A stretch of DNA of 64,000 nt from positions 95,483,001 through 95,547,000 of the forward strand of contig CM066729.1 in the NCBI GenBank assembly GCA_033961575.1, given 5' to 3'. A program made the position numbers and the translations under genes. Positions within the stretch are counted from its first letter, which is position 1; the number at the start of each line of letters is the position of its first letter. This document shows, one piece after another, positions 12,451 to 23,879 of this stretch. The stretch comes from Aselliscus stoliczkanus (Eukaryota; Chordata; Mammalia; Chiroptera; Hipposideridae). Below the pieces are notes generated by a model. It was not told the DNA's origin. It saw only the letters and a list, made by a program, of their open reading frames with translations, and searched no databases.

Positions 12451-13012
12451 TTGTTGATCAAGAAATATATTTCTTATTGATATAAGTAAATCTTTGATTT
12501 TTAATATTTTCATTGAAATTTTTGGAAATTCTTACTATTCAAATAAAATGTTATCTTTTCCAAATCTTTTTTAGTCTCTTAAATTAATATAATATTTCTT
12601 GTTAATACTTTTGTAGTATTAGTGTTGCCTTCCTATGCCATACTTGTCATAAGATTATGGCTACCAGGGATAATACTTGTTGAAAATTTCTGCATGCAGT
12701 TTGCTTACTGGAAAGAAATGTTTTTTTCTCCTTAAAATATGTCCATAATTAATGGCTAAACTATATGGCTTTATGCCCTCTGGGAAGAATATAACATATG
12801 ATAATGTATCTACTGATAAAAATTAATATAAGAAAGCTCTTTTTTTTCTGTAGAGAAGTATGGGATTTACTTCTCCCATACTTAGAATAGAGTTGGGGGA
12901 AAGATAGAAGAGTGTTTGTCTAGGTAATATATTTTTGGGGAATCTAAAGTGATATTTCAACATGAAGCTATCTGCATCGGAGTAGAAATGGATGTATGTC
13001 CTATTTTAGTAA

Positions 13013-13030
13013 GGGGGGAGGGAGGGGGGT

Positions 13031-13063
<33 letters not shown>

Positions 13064-13069
13064 GAGATA
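13013..13069. repeat. G-run plus (GA)n purine tract
   Basis: The strand reads G6-A-G3-A-G6, then about 20 GA units with one C interruption. The G part can fold as a G-quadruplex. The long all-purine GA run can form triplex (H-DNA). No gene lies next to it. Confidence 0.85.
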
Positions 13070-14196
13070 TTGAGATTGAGCTAGTGGTGGTTTCGGTGTG
13101 TTTATGGAAGAGGTAGATAGAGCATTCCTCCATAATATTACAGTGATGTGACTGCTATTGCTGGGTCATAAGCCCAGGGAGCAGATGAAGGGGAAAATGG
13201 ATCCAGTGAAACGAAGTACACACGTGGACAAGGCTATAATGAGAACACAGAGGGAACCCAAATGGCAAGAATCAAGGTGTTCATGAGACAGAAAGGAGAA
13301 CAGAGCTTCTTGAACACACAATAGAGCGGAGCCAGGATCCAATGGACAGGATGCAAATATGTCATTTAGAAAATTATATTTAATCATATAATTTCATAGT
13401 CAGCTACAGTTTTCTCTTCTGTGTGAATATGGATCTGCCATTTATAGAAGAAGGGTGCTGAAAGTATTTTGTTCATTTTTGAGACAAAATTAACTGTCCT
13501 TTTGAATTTCTGTTTTATACAGTGTTTGTGATGATACTTTCCATTTCACCTTCAATTATCTCTTGGTTTTAATTTTAATAGATGGGTGTGGTGCTGCTAA
13601 TTGATTTTTTCTTGCTTATATACTTAAAAAAACTCTAATACTTTTGAGCAAGAAAATGAGCGTAATAAGAAGTATTTATTGCTAATTTACTTAATACTTA
13701 ATATTTCTTTACATATTTTAAATATGAGCAACACCATTTACTGGAACAGAAAGTTTCACAAGATTTTTACATTAATACTTCCTCTAATTCTTGCCAATTT
13801 GCTGCAACAATGTAATTGCATTGCCTACATTATGGTTAACAGGAAAGATTAGGTATGTAGCATTTTATCGTCTTTGACAGCTTGATGAATTGTGACTTAA
13901 AGTGAGCAAGTGCCTTTGTTCTAATTGTCTCTTTTTCATTAACACTGAGAACTATTCTTGGGCATCAGGGACAGATTCTTAGTACTGCTTTTAAGTTAAA
14001 ACTGTTCACACTGATAAATGTACTCTACCTAAATATTGTGCAGGCCACTCTTTATTTATATTCCACCCTTTTTATCACTTCAAGGCTAAAGCTGATGAAG
14101 ATCAATCAATGCAACACACCAAAAGATTGTTACAAAAAGTGATTTCAGGAAACAGAATGCATCTTCCTGCTTTCCAAAGAAGTAGGAGAATAAGAT
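13070..14196. other. No recognised feature
   Basis: AT-rich, no family resemblance, no coding frame above about 75 codons. Confidence 0.5.
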
Positions 14197-14207
14197 AAAG
14201 AATCCTT

Positions 14208-14333
14208 AAAAAAATAAAAATAAAAAAGGGCCGGCCGAGTGGTGCAGTGGTTAAGCACTGGCTTAGGAAGCCAGTGGCCCTGGTTCAGGTTCCACATATG
14301 AGGGCTAGTGACACTGCCCTCAAAAAAAAAAAA
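14208..14333 (+). mobile_element. Short tRNA-derived bat SINE, head only
   Basis: The head GGGCCGGCCGAGTGGTGCAG with A-box and B-box-like tRNA parts runs through CATATGAGGGCTAGTGACAC and ends at ACTGCCCTC plus poly(A). It is flanked by an 11-bp TSD AAAGAATCCTT (14197-14207 and 14334-14344). Between the left TSD and the head lies an unexpected A-rich stretch of about 20 bases. The tRNA-like head would carry a Pol III promoter. The insertion looks fairly young, as the TSD is perfect. Confidence 0.9.
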
Positions 14334-14579
14334 AAAGAATCCTTGGTGTTATGCCATTTTTTTCACCCCAGGTCTACACCTAAACACCGTGTATAGCTGT
14401 TTTTGTATATCTGTGTAGGGTGAATCTGCGGTTCATGAACCCAGTTATCCAGCGTGGTTATTGCACATTGACATCATTAGTTAGATCCTGCGGAGAGCAC
14501 ATTTGCATTTCTCTTTTCCAGAGTTATAAATTAATTCTAACTAGTGGTTCCACAGAGTCACTTATCCATTCATTCATTC

Positions 14580-15060
14580 ACAATTAATCCATTTCTTTCA
14601 ATTGACACATTCTTATTGAGGGTCAACCATGACCCAGACCCTACACTATGGAGAGTGTGTACACACAATAGGTGCAGTATACCCAGGCCCTAAAGAGGCT
14701 ATATTCTGCTCCTAAGGGAAAGCAGATGAGAGACTTTGACTCCAGCAGTGAAAATTCTATCACTTTGCTTCAAATGATAATCATATTAGCTTGGGAGGGC
14801 AGCTCCATTTGGGAAATAGCTAAAAGGAGTGTGTTGGAAATGTTCACTGTACTGCAAAATTCCAGGAGGTTCCTTTAACATGGTAAGAGCAGACAAGGTC
14901 CCACTGGTATGGAAAGGAAGAAAACATGTTTGAGGTATGTTAGCCTCTTTGCAAGGTTAAGGAATCTGGTGACTTTATTCTGAAGTTGAAGAGCCACTGA
15001 GAGTCTTCAGAAAATAACTAATGGGATTATTTCTGGATTTTGAAAAGCTAAATGTCAGCA
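14580..15060 (-). mobile_element. L2 remnant
   Basis: The plus strand shows the reversed L2 3' pattern: TTATTGAGGGTCAACCATG, CCTACACTATGGAGAGTG, CCTAAAGAGGCTATATTCTG and, later, GAAGAGCCACTGAGAGTCTT. It is strongly diverged and non-coding. An open frame of 68 codons inside (14672-14878) is chance. Confidence 0.45.
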
Positions 15061-15163
15061 TTGCTTATCAATTAAAGGCGGGAAAAGAACTATTTCAATA
15101 TTCCATTTGAGACGAGGTGAACCTAAACATGTTTAATATATTTGTGATTAAAAATGGACATAC

Positions 15164-15403
15164 AAAGGAACTCCTGTTAGACTAACAGCTGACTTGTCTA
15201 CAGAAACTCTGCAGGCCAGAAGGGAGTGGCAGGAGATATTCAAAGTGGCACAAAATAACGGCCTACAACCAAGATTGCTCTACCCAGCACGGCTATCACT
15301 TAAAATTGAAGGAGAAATAAAGAGCTTATCAGAAAAGAATAAGCTTAAGGAATTCATTACCACCAAGCCAGCATTGCAAGAAATGTTAAAAGGGCTTTTT
15401 TAA
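15164..15403 (+). pseudogene. C-terminal domain of L1 ORF1 protein
   Basis: An open frame reads LTADLSTETLQARREWQEIF, then YPARLSLKIEGEIKSLSEKN, FITTKPALQEMLKGLF and a stop at 15401-15403. This is the family's C-terminal domain, which helps the trimeric ORF1 protein bind RNA. The frame is intact over about 70 codons but lacks the coiled coil and RRM, so it is a 5'-truncated fragment and has no start of its own. Confidence 0.85.
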
Positions 15404-15480
15404 ACAAAAGAAAGGGGTAAACAAGCTAACCCAGAGAGACAATTTAAGAAGATTGAAGTCATATCAAGCAGATATAAAGG

Positions 15481-15890
15481 AAAAACTGATGGTTGCTGGC
15501 TGGGAGGGAGTGGGGAAGAGGGAGAGGGGGAAGGTTTTGGACAGTGTATGTAGGACTACAATGTTGCCGCAGGGATATGGGGGCAGTTCTGGGAATGTAA
15601 TCGATAATGTTGTGAAGAGACTATTATGTTGCGAGAAATAAGTCAGTTGGAGAAGGACAGGTACCATGTGATCTCACTTGCGTGTGGAGTCTGAAGAGCT
15701 GAGTGAACGATCAAAGTAAACAGACTCATAGATGTAGAGGAAAAACTGAGGGTTGCTAGTAGGGAGAGGGGTGGGGATGGAGGGAAAGGGGAAGGGATTA
15801 GACAGCATAAATAGACAACTACAATATTGCCACAGAGATATGAAACACAGTTCGGGGAATATAATAATGTTGTAAAAATTTTCTGGCGGG
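15481..15890 (+). repeat. Direct repeat: two L1 3'UTR copies
   Basis: Copy A (15481-15635) and copy B (15741-15890) align from AAAAACTGA-GGTTGCT through the G-rich tract, GACAGTGTATGTAGG / GACAGCATAAATAG, TACAATGTTGCC / TACAATATTGCC and GTAATCGATAATGTTGTG / ATAATAATGTTGTA. The copies differ at many sites. Copy B is closer to the L1 at 48815-48965, so they did not arise by one recent duplication of the same sequence. Confidence 0.85.
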
Positions 15891-16171
15891 TCAGATAGTC
15901 ACATGTCTTGTTAGGGAGATCACTTCATGGATGGAGTAGAGGCTTGATCACTGCACTGTATACCTGAAGCTGATGTTGTATAGTATTGTATGCCAACTGC
16001 AACTGAATATGTGGATGGTCACGGGATGTGGAGTATACTGCGGAGGGGAGTCAGGGGAGTTGTGATGGATATGTATGATATGGGGGAGGAGTATGGTGGC
16101 GAACTGGGGGAGGGGGGTATAACTATTGCATTGTGTTGTACACCTGAAACTAATAAAAAAAAATGGTACAT

Positions 16172-18249
16172 GTGTCAACTGATTTAATTCCAGGTCAGTA
16201 TAGTAGAGGGAAGAGACGTGGTTTGCATCTCTCCTCTTTCTGCTTAATTTCATGTGCTCATCTGCTACATTGGTTTCCCCGGTGACTCTGGCAACTCCAT
16301 CCACATGTCCTGGTGACTTGTGCTTGGCTCCGGGGTGGCCTAGAAAGAAAGCATCAGTCTCTAAGACTTTGTAGTTTACCAAAAAATTGTGTGAGGCTCA
16401 GTAAATTGACAAATTAGATGAATTAATTACAGTATGTTTCAAAGAGTTTTTCAGGTCAAGAATACTCAAATCAAAGAGAATGCAGCTGTTGGGTGAGTGG
16501 ATCATGACACCCCTGAAAAGAAAAACTACATCAATACTAGGTAGAGTCTTTGAAGAAATGTGCCATGAATGAGGTGTTCAATGGCTGGCATAAGAATGCC
16601 CTGAGCCAAGGAGAGGTCACCTTGATACTTGGTTCCCTGGCTTTACTCACATTCCATTTTCTACTCAATGTGGGTAATTTTTGGATCCTCCATGCCTAAT
16701 TACTTTTTACTGATGTTATTTCTTAGGCTCAGTGACCCTGGCTCCATGTATAGTATCTATCTGAATAATGGACACTTACTTAAATAGATCAGAGCCAGAG
16801 CTTAAAGCCAAGTGTCCCTTTATTCATAGTCCCAGGTTGGTGACTGGAAGATCCAAGAAGACTCCTGCTAACCAGGAAGACCTTATCATTTTTCTCAGCG
16901 TGACTAAACATTAGACAAGATTTTTCCTAGTCTCTAGGCCTCTGACCTCCCTTTTCTTAGAACATTTACTTTAGAAAACTAGTTACAAATTCTTTTCATG
17001 TTCTTTTGAGGTGTCAGTCTTTTCAAAATTTCTTGCCAGTTTCCCAACCAAGCAGCCTTTCCCATGGATCTGGGAGCCACCCCATTTGAAATGTAATTAC
17101 CAAGGAAGATAGTGTCCCTGTTTCCCAATCTTTGTGGGAGAGTAAGAAATTAATTTAGGCAGGATACCATGCTTTAAGCTGTAAAAGTACCTTTTGTTAG
17201 TAGATAAGAAGGTGGGTAAAGGCAATGAACAAACAAGATGACCTATCATTCTCCACCCCATTTACCTTACTGCCTTCAATTTTCTTCTAAACACTTTTTT
17301 ATGTAAACATTTGGAGTGGTGCGTCAGTGACTCGCATAATAACATTCAACCATGAAAGGTCTTGTACCATTCCATTCTGAGCTGTGTGGTTGTAGAAATA
17401 GCAGAGTTTAGCTATATTCTCTCCTAGAGCAGGGAAACGGAAGAGCTGGTAACTGAGTATCTTATAGACCCAGGTTACATGAATTGTCTCTGGTGCTCAA
17501 AGCTCTGAAGGCAATTGGTCCTCTGTAGTGTCTATTCAGATCCATGCAGTGGTTGGGAAGATGGCAGCAAAATTCATGATCTGAAATATCAGAATGATGG
17601 ATTCCCTGGGGCGAGGGTAAGGGGAACACACACTAAGGAAGCTGTTAGTAACTAGTGGAAAGAAGGCAGAGCTGAGAAGAGCTGGGATGGATGGGGTAGG
17701 CTGGGTATTAGGAAACATTCCATTCTCTGTAAATGGGACTGAAGGCCAGAGGATGGATATAATTATAAAGAGGGACTTTGCTGGGACTGGTGGCTATCTT
17801 GAGGATGAGGGAGCCTAAAAGAGACTTAAGAATATTATAAAAGCTAGCAGTACCTGGGGAGAGGAAAGATAGGGACTTCACCTACAGGATAAAATTACTT
17901 GGGATAAACCAAGATAGGAACTGCTCAGAAATGCATCCAGGCTAATTGACTTATAAAATTACCTGGAATTTATTTGGCTACTTATGCAGTGAAAAATGTG
18001 AACAGTCCAAGGCATTAATGTGAAAACCTGTATTACTGGATTTAAAAGAATTATGAGGATATCTTTTAACCAATGTGAATCATTTTGTGTGGGGGAGGAC
18101 CCTGACAAAAGAGGGGGTTCTGGACTGTGTTTGTCCTTCTATGTTATCCTATTTTTAATTAATATGGATGTCATGAATGCATGGGTACTGGGGCCTACCG
18201 ATCAGATACATTCATTGTGACTCTTGTTGGTGGCTCCTCTAGTATTTGA
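16172..18249. other. No recognised feature
   Basis: About 2 kb without a recognisable repeat or exon. The longest frames are about 60 codons. The final 250 bases could already belong to the ERVL-like block that follows. Confidence 0.45.
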
Positions 18250-19350
18250 ATCGATGGCTCAGAACTGCTTGTAAGCTTAGATTCTGTCAAGGTTGTGACA
18301 GTGAAATGATGTCACCTTTCCCAGAAGGACAAACAAATTTACTCCCCTCATCCAGGCATCATTGGAGGCAAGAGTGCTATAAAAACAACGTCCATTCTGG
18401 CCCATGAAAAGCCATTAAAAGTCACTGGTACTTGGAGACTTACTGTGGACTACTGAGGCTTGTAAAGAAGAAGCTGTTGTTCTTGTCGTGCAGCATTTCA
18501 TCACAGTGCCTGGACAAATAGCTGTCACCAACGATATTTTATATGTAACCTTGAGCATTGCTAATGCCCTCTTTTTTATACTCCTTAACTAAATATCTCC
18601 CAAATCAGCTTGTTTTTACTTAACAAGGAGCATAGTATGTTTTTACTCTTCCAAGCTTTTCTGGGAAGTGTGATCAGGAATTTGACAAACTCAAGTACAA
18701 TGTGGATTTCTAGATGAGGCCTAAATATTCTAGGATGTTGATAATAGTTTGATAGTGGTTCCCACCGCAAAATCTCTTATTACATTACATGGCATCCAAG
18801 ACCAAGTGACTGAATATGAATGGGGCCTTCAATAAAAATAGACCTCAAGACTATGCCACACAACTCATGTTGGGGGTTGAGTGTACTACAGAACTTACAG
18901 AGACATTTCATGGTGTACAAGTATAATTTGCTGGCTTTTCTGTCTGACACTGTAAAGAACGAGGTCCATCAATTGTTTAACCTCTTTGGATATTGGTAGA
19001 AACGTGTTCTATACTAATTTTACTAAAATCATTATTCCAAGGCACAAGATTACTGGCTAAACTTGACTGGTAAGCCATAATCTTGAAAAGTGCCCAGATA
19101 GTAGTAAGATAAGCCCTATCCATGGGCTACCAATTACTTTAGATCCCAAATTCTAGATTCCTATTCCCAGTATTATAGCTGTAATGAGCCTTAGCAAAAA
19201 CAACCAAAATCGAAGCAAAACATAGCCAACAAACAAGAAAACTCCACTGCTGTTCAGTGGCTTCTGGGCTTTTGGACTTGAAAACATTATCCTGAGGTCT
19301 AGCAACAGCTGCTAGCCTGTGATTGGGCCCTACTGACTGCAAATTATTCT
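18250..19350 (+). mobile_element. Decayed ERVL-type endogenous retrovirus pol remnant
   Basis: Short in-frame motifs recall ERVL pol: L-T-V-D-Y at 18439-18453 with a stop right after it, A-N-A at 18560-18568 followed by a phenylalanine pair, and V-T-E-Y-E-W at 18806-18823. The order fits reverse transcriptase followed by the RNase H region. Stops and frameshifts are frequent, so nothing can be expressed. The sequence between motifs is too diverged to align by eye. The call rests on family memory of these motifs. Confidence 0.5.
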
Positions 19351-20339
19351 TAAAAGAAGAGTTTTACTTTTCTTACACTTTGTGACTTTTCCTATAATGC
19401 TACTTCACTGAATCATAAATCCCATAAGAAAAGGTAAACCTAAAATGAATCTGTGGAAAAATGGATATGATACAACCAATCAAAAGCTGGGTTTCATTTT
19501 TGAGCCTTAGTTAACATCATAAATAGATAACTTAGTACTAATTTTTCACAAGATGACCCACCTATAGCTGTAGCCAAAAATGTTTGCTCAGTAGGGGTCC
19601 TGTTCACAAGATTTTCCACCTTAAAAAAGGGCATGAATCACTGAAAACAAAACAACCCTCCCTCAAGTTGGGTTAATTCTATGGAATGCTGTAGCCACCT
19701 GATAAACACAACATAAATTGCTGGTAACCCATAACATTAGTGGTTCTATGATGTGGATTAAATGTTAGCTCTCCTAATCATAGAATAGCATTACTGAAAT
19801 TGACTGAAGTAAATATTTACAGAGATGCATGGTACATGACAAAAAATCTTTCCTGGACTAAACTTTACTAAGACCCCCTGAACTTTTCAAGTAGACCTCC
19901 AGTTTTGGACTTCATGTTTGGAAGCCTCTGCAATGTACAATTTTAGCAAAAATCCTGCTAAGTTGGTTTGGCTCACCCTCTGTGACACTTGAAATATTCC
20001 GGATCTGAGTGAGTATGTTTATTGCTACTTACAATCCTGACCTGTTAGGCCTTGTATTTTTGTTTTAACCTGGTCTTTTTCAACTTTGTTTCCTGTTTAA
20101 CTACAGATGACTTCTGTTGTAGACTCACAAGTTTAATTGTTGTGTTATAATATTATTACATGTCAAGAGTGTGGTTATGACCTTTATTTTCTAAAAACCA
20201 AATATTTAGTCAATATACTGTGCATTAATTTAATTTTTGTACATGTTCCATTTGAAGTGTTTAAATGAATACTATGTCTTAACAAAAATGTAGTAATAGA
20301 ATTAACCAATCATTAAAAATGTGCTTCTACATATTAAAA
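19351..20339. other. Unclassified, possibly the rest of the ERVL-like element
   Basis: It continues without a boundary from the pol-like block and contains no motif I can name. An open frame at 19139-19342 (minus) is short and has no likeness to a known protein. Confidence 0.3.
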
Positions 20340-20690
20340 AAAAATTTTCCATCTCTATCCCCCTTGATAACTGGTCAGGCTCTTTATCCTTCACCATCTC
20401 CCTGGTATGCCTGATCACCATGGCCTGCCTTCAGCAAGAATCTGGCTAATTGGTTTAGCCCAAATCCCCCTTATTCCTATTTTCTCTTACTAATTTTCTG
20501 TCCACTGACCTACACACTGCTCCTTAACTATAGATTCCCACTAGCCCCTTAGCTTTAAATTGGAGTCCAATTTCTCTCTAACTACAAGACCCATTGCTGT
20601 GGTCCCTACACCCATTGCAATGGCTTTCATTGAATAAAGTTTCCCTGACTATATTTTATCTAGTGCACTAACTAGAACCACAATAATTGG
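20340..20690 (+). mobile_element. LTR-like 3' segment
   Basis: It is pyrimidine-rich and contains an AATAAA at about 20634-20639 inside TTGAATAAAGTTTCCCTGAC, followed by a T-rich stretch. This is the usual layout of an LTR polyadenylation region. Together with the pol-like block upstream it could be the 3' LTR of one provirus. I find no second LTR to compare. Confidence 0.3.
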
Positions 20691-20959
20691 CAATGATGCC
20701 CAATGAGAAAAGTTTTGACGCTCATAGACTCCTCTATTTGCCATCTATTCTAGCCTCTCCATTAATTACATCTACAAGGTTAGCTGGGCTGGTTCTCTAT
20801 TGTTCTGTAAAAGCTGCACACTGTTATACTGCTTTGTCTTGGCTAAACAATAGTACACCCAGGAGTCATGGGGGTAGTAAACCAGGAGAGTTTAAGGAGG
20901 AACATTTTGACCATTTTCAGTATTTTTAAAATTTGTGTTTGCTTTAGTGATTGTGTATA

Positions 20960-21528
20960 CGAGGTATGACAATTAAGTTCGAGAACTCATCATAGAAAAA
21001 GTGCTACATACCTCATTGCTGAATATCTACAACCACCTTTGAAGTACTCCCCATGGGAAGCTTATACACTGTTGCCAGTGTCTAGTCCACCCTTCAAAGC
21101 AATTTTGCAACTCTTTTTCTGGAATGGCCATCAGAGCTCTTGTTGTAATACCCTTGATGTCCTGAATGTCATCAAAATGTCTTCCTTTCAATATTTCCTT
21201 TATCTTTGGGTAAATAAAAAAGTCATTGGGGGCCAGATCAGGTGAGTAGAGAGGATGTCTCAAAACAGCTATTTGTTTACAGGCTAAAAACTCCCTCACA
21301 GACAGTGTCATGTGAGCTGATGCATTGTTGTGATGCAAGAGCCATGAATTGTTGGTGAAAAGTTCAGGTCATCTAACTTTTTCACGCAGCTTTTTCAGCA
21401 TTCCAAATAGTAAACTTGGTTAACTGTTTGTCCAGCTGGTACAAATTCATAATGAATACTCCTTCTGATATCAAAAAGGGTTAGCAACATCAGTGCAACT
21501 AGTTTTTGAACTTAATTGTCCAGCCTCA
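20960..21528 (-). mobile_element. Internally deleted mariner transposon
   Basis: The ends are TA-flanked (TA at 20958-20959 and 21529-21530) with inverted repeats. The left end begins CGAGGTATGACAATTAAG, and the right end read in reverse begins TGAGGCTGGACAATTAAG. The element is about 569 bp, against about 1.3 kb for a full mariner. It keeps the C-terminal transposase part (21027-21338) and loses the N-terminal DNA-binding domain and first catalytic region. The junction of the deletion lies near 21490-21510. Confidence 0.85.
21027..21338 (-). pseudogene. Mariner transposase C-terminal fragment
   Basis: The frame reads HHNNASAHMTLSVREFLACK, then LRHPLYSPDLAPNDFF, ending in a stop. Mariner transposase cuts and joins DNA with a D,D34D triad. 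Here the second Asp (family HHDNA) is Asn at 21327-21329, and the third Asp (APND) is present. The first Asp lies in the deleted part. The frame is otherwise open for about 100 codons. It starts on a TTG codon that is not a true start. It is dead as an enzyme. Confidence 0.85.
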
Positions 21529-21530
21529 TA

Positions 21531-22945
21531 GATGGACAACTTATGACCTTCTGAGTGGATGGATGGGGTCTGTAGCTCAGATTGAGGACACATGAAGAGA
21601 CACAAACCTGGTCATTGACTTTGCCTCTCATGGTTGTGTGACTACCTTCTTCTATGCCCAGAAGTTGCTTTTGAAACAAAAGGATGATTTCTGAGTCTCT
21701 GAAGAACTTATTTTTTTTTAAGTAGATATACAGCCTAACTTATAACCAAAGAGGGATAATAAACCTCAATTAGTCAGGCATGGATACGTGTGATCCCCAG
21801 AAAATGCATGGTGTGTATAGGTTTCCCATTTCAGATATTGATGAAAAGGCCAGAATGGCCTTTCACAATTGTTTCAAGCAGTGGCTTACTACTTGTCTCA
21901 GCTGTAGGAGAACTCCCAGGCTATTATGCAAGAATCACTGTGACCCAGAATCCATGCACATTAATGGAAAGATGTGTACTTAATGAACCACCAAGGGCCA
22001 GGGGATGGACTGAGGAGTGATGAATTTGGATGGCTCTGAGGCTCATGATTCTCGTCCCTCCACCCCCATTCTCTTTTGGTAGCTTAGCAAGCAGCTAGCA
22101 CAGCAGTTTTGAATTAGCTCAATAGTAACACAGCCAGATACCAAAGCTAAGCTCAAAGGCCCTCCAGCTGTGCTCTATCCCAGCATGCCTCTCTTCTCAG
22201 TGCCAAGAGGATGGAGGAGTCATCCACTCTGCAGCATCTCTGCTTGTGAGTTTTTTCAGCAAACCTTTTGTTTTATATTTACACCTTATAGTGCCATGGT
22301 GTATGCATGCCGTTGCATGATAAATGCAGAAAGAATACAAGTATAATTTCTATCCATGGACCTCTGCTTAAACCCTAATGGTGGTGGGTAGGGAGATCTA
22401 TTAAGGACCCAAGGAGAACCATAACGTTTGTCAATATTATTTCAAGTAGATGTGGATGATTTAAAAGCTATGACTATGTAATACATAACTTAAAAGGTTT
22501 CAAATGTAAGATGTAAATATATTATAATAAGCCTTACCTCTGAAGACAGGGGAAAATATTCCAAGGCCTTTAGTGCATGTAGAGAATTCTGTTTCTGTTA
22601 TCATTACATTATAACTGTAAAATCCAGATGTGAAGTACACTACCTCATAATGCAGAGTTGCAGCTTGGTAAACAATGTTTCACATAAAAGTTTGGAAAGG
22701 AAAACATGAGTTTTCTTTCCAATGGGATTTCCATAAAGATGACAGACTTAATACAGATCACCCAAGCTCAGAGCAACTACAAATCTCATTTTGTATGGTT
22801 ATTGTGAGACCAACAATGAAATTGGTGTTTCCATATGGCATTGAGTGGAACACTTGTGACTTCAGTGCAATTCTGTGTGTTATGAGTTTTATTTTTTGCC
22901 TTGAGAGATCAGCAGTCATGGTTAAAAAAGAATGTGGTGTGTTGG
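21531..22945. other. No recognised feature
   Basis: No repeat family or exon recognised. The part at 22020-22280 has a more even base composition and could be an old LTR. Open frames of 60-100 codons (for example 22675-22977) look random. Confidence 0.4.
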
Positions 22946-23067
22946 TCCTGAACTTTTGCATATTTTGGCATGTTTGAAACCAGAAGAGGACAGCTGTAGA
23001 GGAATTCTGCATCAGTAGTACAAGCAGGAGGCATTAGTGGAATTGAAAGGTGTGACGTGGAATGATT
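22946..23067 (+). repeat. 122-bp block, first copy
   Basis: It runs from TCCTGAACTTTTGCATATTT to GTGACGTGGAATGATT. A second copy lies at 23976-24098 in the same orientation with roughly 80-85% identity by eye and one small indel. The core GTAGAGGAATTCTGCATCAG is unchanged in both. I do not recognise a family. Confidence 0.85.
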
Positions 23068-23879
23068 CCTTGACAAAAGGGAATCCTGGAAGTTACTAGC
23101 AGCTGAATTTATAATCAGGTAAAGAACTCAAAATCTTAGAGACAGTTATGACAGGCATAGATGCTCTTCACTTCAGACACTTTGAAAGAACTGAAATGAT
23201 AATACTCCTCGCTACTGGACTTATTAAAAATACATTGGGAGAAAAATGATTACTTCTAATATGGAAAAATCAGAAATAGTTACAGATAATGTGATTCATG
23301 AATCTTCTGGAAGGAACAGTAAAGTTAAAGTTTTATCTTAGTGAGAAAAAATAGAGCACTTCTTCAATCTGATGAAAATTATTAAAAATGTTAGTGGCAT
23401 AACTTCAGGAATGATTAATGGCAGGGCTCAGAGGACCAATGGCCATTGTCCTTTCATAGGAACAGAATTGAACCTGAGGCAAAGTAAAGGTTTAAATATG
23501 ATGATGGGCTTGGTCTGTCAATTGTTACAGACTGAGCTAACACTTTCCATCAGAAAATCATGAAATTCCTTCTACTTGATGAGGCACCTAATAATATTCT
23601 TGTTTAATTTTCATGAATTCTATACTAGTGCATGTTCTGTAAATTCTAATTATAAGCTGGGTTGATAGCCAGTGTCCCCACAAATGAAGCATTTACATTT
23701 TTGTCATATAATTTGGAAATACTTTCAAATTACAAGGAAAGTATAAAATAAAATGAATATGACACAAAAATCAGAACTTCTTTAGAAATTATTGAAGCCT
23801 ATCAATTGCTTATGTGAGTGGGTAACAAGCATTCAATTTCTTTGAACTATTTCTAAAGACTTTTTACTTTTTTGGGGGT
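23068..23879. other. No recognised feature
   Basis: AT-rich unique-looking sequence between the first copy of the 122-bp block and the L1 3' region. Nothing recognised. Confidence 0.5.

Larger units (their letters stand above)
15164..16171 (+). mobile_element. Chimeric, 5'-truncated L1 with two 3'UTR copies
   Basis: The parts in order are as follows. The end of ORF1 is at 15164-15403. A short inter-ORF piece follows. About 30 bases of the ORF2 endonuclease region (AATTTAAGAAGATTGAAGTC, 15441-15460, same as 45586-45605) come next. Then 3'UTR copy A (15481-15635), the ORF2 C-terminus (about 15640-15690), 3'UTR copy B (15741-15890) running on to the common L1 end TTGTACACCTGAAACTAAT (16136-16154), and an A tail. 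The likely TSD is AAAAATGG-ACAT before it and AAAAATGGTACAT after it, with one indel. The central ORF2 is missing. This is either an L1 RNA deletion/splice product or two L1-type pieces fused during reverse transcription. It also resembles HAL1 (ORF1-only L1) plus an L1 tail. Confidence 0.75.

Noticed and set aside
16089..16120. G-rich tract considered as a promoter island
   Set aside because: It is the L1 3'UTR tract repeated from 49146-49181, not an independent promoter; no CpG enrichment.
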